In this document: positions 59,949-64,000 of the stretch, one piece after another
Layout: each line of letters starts with the position of its first letter
Position numbering within the stretch: position 1 is the stretch's first letter
The notes under the pieces: model-generated
What the model was told of the DNA's origin: nothing
The model's input: the letters and a program-made list of their open reading frames with translations, nothing else
Database searches by the model: none
Position numbers and translations under genes: made by a program
NCBI GenBank assembly: GCA_000314955.1
Contig: BAEM01000032.1
Span: forward strand, 62,001-126,000
Reading direction: 5' to 3'
DNA: 64,000 nucleotides
Origin: Paraglaciecola chathamensis S18K6
Lineage (GTDB): Bacteria; Pseudomonadota; Gammaproteobacteria; Enterobacterales; Alteromonadaceae

Positions 59949-61502
59949 ATGGATCAAGCAATAAAATCGATTGTGATTGTAGGCGGGGGGACCGCGGGCT
60001 GGATCACCGCAGGCACATTGGCTGCAAAACTGCAAAATGAACACGCCGATGGTTTTAAAATTACCTTAGTGGAGTCACCTGACGTTAAGCCGATTGGAGT
60101 AGGGGAAGGAACATGGCCCACCATGCGCCGCACATTAAAGGCGATGGGAATTCGCGAAACGGATTTTATCCGTGAATGTAATGTGTCATTTAAGCAAGGT
60201 GCTAAATTTGCCCAATGGGTAACCGGAGCCGAAGATGACTTTTATTATCATCCGTTAGTGCTGCCGCAAGATTTTGATAGCACTAACCTTGCACGCCACT
60301 GGATGGCGCACCCTTTTGAGCAGTCCTTTTCTCAGGCCGTTAGCCCGCAAGAAGCCGTATGTGAAACTGGACTCGCCCCTAAAACTATCGCAACCGCAGA
60401 ATTCACCTCGATTATTAATTATGCTTATCACTTAGATGCAGGGCGTTTCTCGGCGTTTTTACAGCGCCATTGTATCGAAAAGCTCAATGTACATCACATT
60501 CTGGACAATGTGAGCAAAATTAATGCGGCTGAAAATGGTGATATTGCCAGCGTTTCAACCAAAGCCAATGGCGATATTGCGGGTGATTTGTTCATTGATT
60601 GTACGGGCTTTAAGTCTTTGTTACTGGGTGAGCACTTCAAGGTAAGGTTTAAATCCTGTAAAGATGTGTTGTTTGTAGACCAAGCGCTGGCCATACATGT
60701 GCCGTACGATACAGATGACGCGCCAATTGCCTCGCATACTATTTCTACTGGACAAAGTGCCGGTTGGGTGTGGGACATTGGTTTGCAAAATCGTCGCGGA
60801 GTAGGGCATGTCTACTCTAGCGCGCATACAACAGAGCAGCGTGCTAGCGAAGAACTACTCAATTACATTGCCCAAACAGGTGGTAAGGTGAATGAAGCGG
60901 ATATTCGTAGCATTGGGCTCAACCCTGGGCACAGAGAAACATTTTGGCGGCAAAACTGTGTGGCGGTTGGTTTGTCTGCGGGGTTTCTTGAACCACTTGA
61001 GGCATCTTCATTATTGTTGGTTGAGATCTCAGCGGCAATGATCGCCGATCAATTCCCAGCTACCCGGGATGCCATGGACATAGTGGCCAAGCGCTTTAAC
61101 CATACTTTTTTGTATCGCTGGGAGCGTATAATTGACTTTTTAAAGCTGCATTATATGTTGTCAAAACGTAATGATTCCGCGTTTTGGATAGACAACCGAG
61201 ATACGACAACGATCCCCCAAAGCCTGCAGGAACAATTAACTCTGTGGCAATTTCAACCACCATGGCATAATGATTTTGAACATGCGGTAGAGGTATTCCC
61301 AGCAGCGAGCTATCAATACGTGCTGTACGGAATGGGGTTTTATACCAAGCCCAACGAACTAGGTATGTCACAAGCCTATCAACAAAAAGCCGGAGCTTTA
61401 CGGCAAAAAAACAGTCAACAAGTGCAGCAGATGTTGAAAAACTTGCCGGATAATCGAGGTTTAATCAATAAAATTCACCAGTTTGGTATGCAACGAGTGT
61501 AA
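59949..61502 (+). CDS. Tryptophan-halogenase-family flavoprotein
   Basis: 517 residues. FAD-binding GGGTAGW near the N-terminus (residues 13-19), IGVGEGTWPTMRRT, and a halogenase-like GWVWDIGLQ region in place of the WxWxIP motif, followed by GFLEPLEASS. Family members use FADH2 to halogenate tryptophan, but those encoded with TonB sugar receptors and SapC have no shown halogenase activity. GGAGAG before the ATG at 59949 fixes the start; the open frame begins 21 codons earlier inside the terminator flank. Confidence 0.9.
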   Translation: MDQAIKSIVIVGGGTAGWITAGTLAAKLQNEHADGFKITLVESPDVKPIGVGEGTWPTMRRTLKAMGIRETDFIRECNVSFKQGAKFAQWVTGAEDDFYYHPLVLPQDFDSTNLARHWMAHPFEQSFSQAVSPQEAVCETGLAPKTIATAEFTSIINYAYHLDAGRFSAFLQRHCIEKLNVHHILDNVSKINAAENGDIASVSTKANGDIAGDLFIDCTGFKSLLLGEHFKVRFKSCKDVLFVDQALAIHVPYDTDDAPIASHTISTGQSAGWVWDIGLQNRRGVGHVYSSAHTTEQRASEELLNYIAQTGGKVNEADIRSIGLNPGHRETFWRQNCVAVGLSAGFLEPLEASSLLLVEISAAMIADQFPATRDAMDIVAKRFNHTFLYRWERIIDFLKLHYMLSKRNDSAFWIDNRDTTTIPQSLQEQLTLWQFQPPWHNDFEHAVEVFPAASYQYVLYGMGFYTKPNELGMSQAYQQKAGALRQKNSQQVQQMLKNLPDNRGLINKIHQFGMQRV

Positions 61503-61584
61503 CCGGGTAGTGCCCCAATACGTCTACGTAATTAATAGCAAAGATATTTAAAATAAAAATACACATAACAACAAGGAGGCGGCA

Positions 61585-62304
61585 GTGGCCAAGCCTGTAC
61601 TAATTGATTTTGAACAGCACAGCAAGACGTTAATTAAAACCGGCAGAGGTGCTGAGTTTGGAGAGAACGTGCACTTTATTCCGGTTATCGCTGACGAGGT
61701 TAGGGCATTGGCTCTGGCGTACCCTTTGTGTTTTCTAAAAGATAACAACACTGGGCAGTTTGGCTTAAATGTATTAACTGGCTTTGAAGCCGGGGAAAAT
61801 TTGTATTTACAGGGCGACCAATGGCGCACGCATTATGTGCCTATTCACCTAAGACGCCAGCCGTTTTTGGTGGGGGTAACTGAAGAAGGTGCAAAGCCCA
61901 CAAGCGACAATACCGTACTGACTCTAGACATGGATAGCGCGCGGGTTAACACCGAGCAGGGTGAAGGCTTGTTTAACGAGCAAGGTAAACCTAGTGATTA
62001 CCTCACGCAAATGATTGATTTACTCGGGCAGTTAATGTCAGGAAACAATCGTACCGAAGTCTTTATCGAAACATTACTTGAGCATGATTTGATTGAAGAG
62101 CTACAACTGAGTATTACACTTAAAGACGGGCAGCAAAAACGCTTTGATGGCTTATACAATATAAACGAGGCTAACCTTGGTGCACTAAGTAGCGACAACC
62201 TAGAAGCATTTCATAAAAAAGGCTATTTACAAGCTTGTTATTTGATTGCCGCATCAACCGGACATATTCAAACCCTAGTCGAGTGGAAAAAAGCAGCACA
62301 ATAA
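61585..62304 (+). CDS. SapC-family protein
   Basis: 239 residues of the SapC domain: opening with HFIPVIADEVRALALAYPLCF, central LNVLTGFEAGENLYL and a C-terminal LYNINEANLGALS. The start is a GTG with a perfect AAGGAGG at 61573-61579. No signal peptide. SapC proteins were first noted near S-layer/protease loci and often accompany TonB receptors and tryptophan-halogenase-like genes; their role is unknown. Confidence 0.9.
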   Translation: MAKPVLIDFEQHSKTLIKTGRGAEFGENVHFIPVIADEVRALALAYPLCFLKDNNTGQFGLNVLTGFEAGENLYLQGDQWRTHYVPIHLRRQPFLVGVTEEGAKPTSDNTVLTLDMDSARVNTEQGEGLFNEQGKPSDYLTQMIDLLGQLMSGNNRTEVFIETLLEHDLIEELQLSITLKDGQQKRFDGLYNINEANLGALSSDNLEAFHKKGYLQACYLIAASTGHIQTLVEWKKAAQ

Positions 62305-62353
62305 AACGAATGTAATATCGGATGTTCGCACCGATTTATTCGACACCAGCCCG

Positions 62354-64000
62354 CTAGTGCTGGGCAGGTGCTTGCTTATGATACTTCACTAATACGGATT
62401 TTAATGCTTCGATTTCAACCGGCTTAGTGAGGTATTCATTCATGCCTGCTTCAATACACTTTACCCTTTCGCTGTCCATCACATTTGCCGTAAGGGCAGC
62501 GATGGGGATATGACTAAATATCTCACCTGCTTCACCTGCTCGTATGCGTCTGGTGGCTTCGTAACCATCTAAATTCGGCATTTGGCAGTCCATCAGTATC
62601 AAATCAAATTTCAATCTTTGAGAGTGTGAGAGCGTTGCAAGTGCTTCAAGACCGTCATTGGCAATAAATACGTTTACGTCTAAGCCTTTTAAAATGGCGA
62701 GCATCACCTCTTGGTTGATTTCGTTATCTTCAACTAACAAGACCTGTAGCCCTTCGAAAGACACTGGAACAGGTGGTTTGCTGGCCATTTTATGGGTTTG
62801 ACGAGGGGGCTTTAACCGTACTGAAAAGGAAAATGTCGACCCCTGGTTTAACTGACTTTTCACGCTAATGTCGCCGTTCATCAGTTCACATAGCTGTTTT
62901 GTGATGGATAAACCTAACCCCGTTCCGCCAAACTTGCGCGTGGTGGAGGTATCGGCTTGAGAAAATGAGTCGAAAAGGAAGGGCAGCGCTGTCTCACTCA
63001 CTCCAATACCCGTGTCTTTTATCTCTACTTTTAGTTGCAAATTATCGCCAAGTGTCACAAGGTCATAATGAACGGTAATACCGCCTGACTCGGTAAATTT
63101 AATGGCGTTGGATAGCAGATTGTTCATGATTTGCGTTATACGGTAGGGATCACCCACTACGTGCTTGTGGTGAAAATCACCTTTTGACAGAGCAAGTGTA
63201 AGACCTTTTTTGCGAGCGTGAAAATGTTGATCGTGGATAAGCTCTTCAAAGAACTGTTCGAGGTCAAATTCCACAAACTCTATGGTGAGTTCACCTACTT
63301 CTATTTTTGAGAAATCTAGAATATCGTTGATGATAATCAGTAATGAATCAGCGCTGCGCTTAGCGGTAGCAAGATAGTTTTTTTGATCTGTATTGAGCTC
63401 TGTTTGGGATACCAATTCAATCATACCTATCACCCCGTTCATGGGCGTGCGGATCTCATGGCTCATGTTAGCTAAAAAAGCGCTTTTGGTTTCTGTAGCT
63501 GCTTTGGCTTCTAATTCATGTTGAATGGCTAAATCTCGTTCTATTTCCAATTCAATTTGCTTCGTGACCAGTTTTTTTCGAGCTAAATGTGCAAACCAAC
63601 TAAGCAGCGTGCTCATGGCCATAGCAAAGAAGAAATGTTGTATTAGGGCTAATTCAAGCCAAACACTGATAGTGATCCAACCTACCCAGTTGAACAGAAT
63701 TGAAGCTGTCCAATGTGCGCGATTCGACAACACTATGCCTGAGGCGATGATGGTGACGAATATATTAGTTGTATGTTCTGATGCTTCAGAAAACCATAAA
63801 TGTAAAAAACTGTTGGCGCTGGCGATGAGCAACAATATTAAAATAATCAGACTTTGCCGCTTAGCAGGGATCTTTGCAGTGCTAAGGGCAACAGCACCAT
63901 TTAGCAGCGCGGTTAATAACGTCATCGCGCACAGCACCCACTTGAAGGGCTCTTGCAAAACAAAATAGTGTGCCAATGTCAGAGCGCAACATAGTACAGC
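62354..64000 (-). CDS. Membrane hybrid histidine kinase, 5' end outside the window
   Basis: The frame is open to the window edge, so the true start is probably beyond 64000; a TTG at 63976 is not accepted. The visible part has about five hydrophobic segments, a coiled linker, HisKA with the H-box SHEIRTP, an ATPase domain (NNLLSNAIKFTE, DTGIGV, GTGLGLSI), and a C-terminal receiver with LMDCQMP and LTKPVEI. It is the BarA-like architecture without periplasmic sensor. No partner regulator is seen. It converges on the SapC gene. Confidence 0.92.
   Translation of the reverse strand, partial: AVLCCALTLAHYFVLQEPFKWVLCAMTLLTALLNGAVALSTAKIPAKRQSLIILILLLIASANSFLHLWFSEASEHTTNIFVTIIASGIVLSNRAHWTASILFNWVGWITISVWLELALIQHFFFAMAMSTLLSWFAHLARKKLVTKQIELEIERDLAIQHELEAKAATETKSAFLANMSHEIRTPMNGVIGMIELVSQTELNTDQKNYLATAKRSADSLLIIINDILDFSKIEVGELTIEFVEFDLEQFFEELIHDQHFHARKKGLTLALSKGDFHHKHVVGDPYRITQIMNNLLSNAIKFTESGGITVHYDLVTLGDNLQLKVEIKDTGIGVSETALPFLFDSFSQADTSTTRKFGGTGLGLSITKQLCELMNGDISVKSQLNQGSTFSFSVRLKPPRQTHKMASKPPVPVSFEGLQVLLVEDNEINQEVMLAILKGLDVNVFIANDGLEALATLSHSQRLKFDLILMDCQMPNLDGYEATRRIRAGEAGEIFSHIPIAALTANVMDSERVKCIEAGMNEYLTKPVEIEALKSVLVKYHKQAPAQH

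Noticed and set aside
59949-61502. Secondary-metabolite halogenation cluster
   Set aside because: No biosynthetic genes surround it; the context is a TonB sugar locus.

Overview
The window looks like chromosome from a marine gammaproteobacterium of the order Alteromonadales, most like Paraglaciecola, Glaciecola or Alteromonas. The grounds are the housekeeping gene sequences (asnS, cysS, metG, dcd, lpxH, gloB next to a yafS-like methyltransferase), the many TonB-dependent receptors, the secreted phosphatases and the sugar-acid catabolic genes. This assignment comes from reading proteins by eye; no search was run.

Layout. 0-7.7 kb: the tail of a LuxR-type response regulator, then on the minus strand a NahK-like hybrid kinase and a NosP-like FIST protein with overlapping start and stop, a NosR/NirI-type flavin/Fe-S membrane protein, and an ExaC/AldB-type aldehyde dehydrogenase. 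This resembles a nitric-oxide or alcohol-oxidation signalling module. 8-18.7 kb: an atypical SDR, hpf, a LysR regulator, asnS, small membrane proteins, a PLP cysteine-synthase-like enzyme divergent from an Lrp regulator, a NhaC-type antiporter and a lipoprotein gamma-glutamyltransferase. 18.7-23.4 kb: a secreted unknown and two tandem alkaline phosphatases behind a well-formed three-repeat Pho box. 23.4-26.4 kb: lpxH, ppiB and cysS. 26.4-35.4 kb: a secreted VOC protein, repeat-rich DNA, then a GntR regulator divergent from an operon of TonB receptor, FMN hydroxyacid oxidase, atypical Nramp-like transporter and Tat-exported PhoD-like phosphatase. 35.4-44.9 kb: a MITE-like repeat, mltD, gloB, methyltransferase, metG, apbC, dcd, an AraC regulator and a YHS protein.

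45-48.4 kb is accessory. A tRNA-Pro(GGG) has its 3' end and flank duplicated 199 bp downstream. This is followed by an AT-rich orphan P-loop ATPase (possible defence gene), relics of a mobile element and a small thioredoxin-like gene. 48.6-50.5 kb is a DUF885 lipoprotein, followed by a 9-bp tandem repeat.

51-62.3 kb is a catabolic locus. A four-gene minus-strand operon (enolase-superfamily cycloisomerase/dehydratase, zinc dehydrogenase, KduD-like SDR, AldA-like aldehyde dehydrogenase) faces a GntR regulator, then a carbohydrate-type TonB receptor, a tryptophan-halogenase-like flavoprotein and a SapC protein. The enzyme set matches the known route from 3,6-anhydro-L-galactose (the agar sugar) to 2-keto-3-deoxygluconate. 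The palindrome ATTGTTAACAAT occurs in both the divergent control region and the receptor promoter, which suggests a local regulon. The window ends inside a membrane-bound hybrid histidine kinase.
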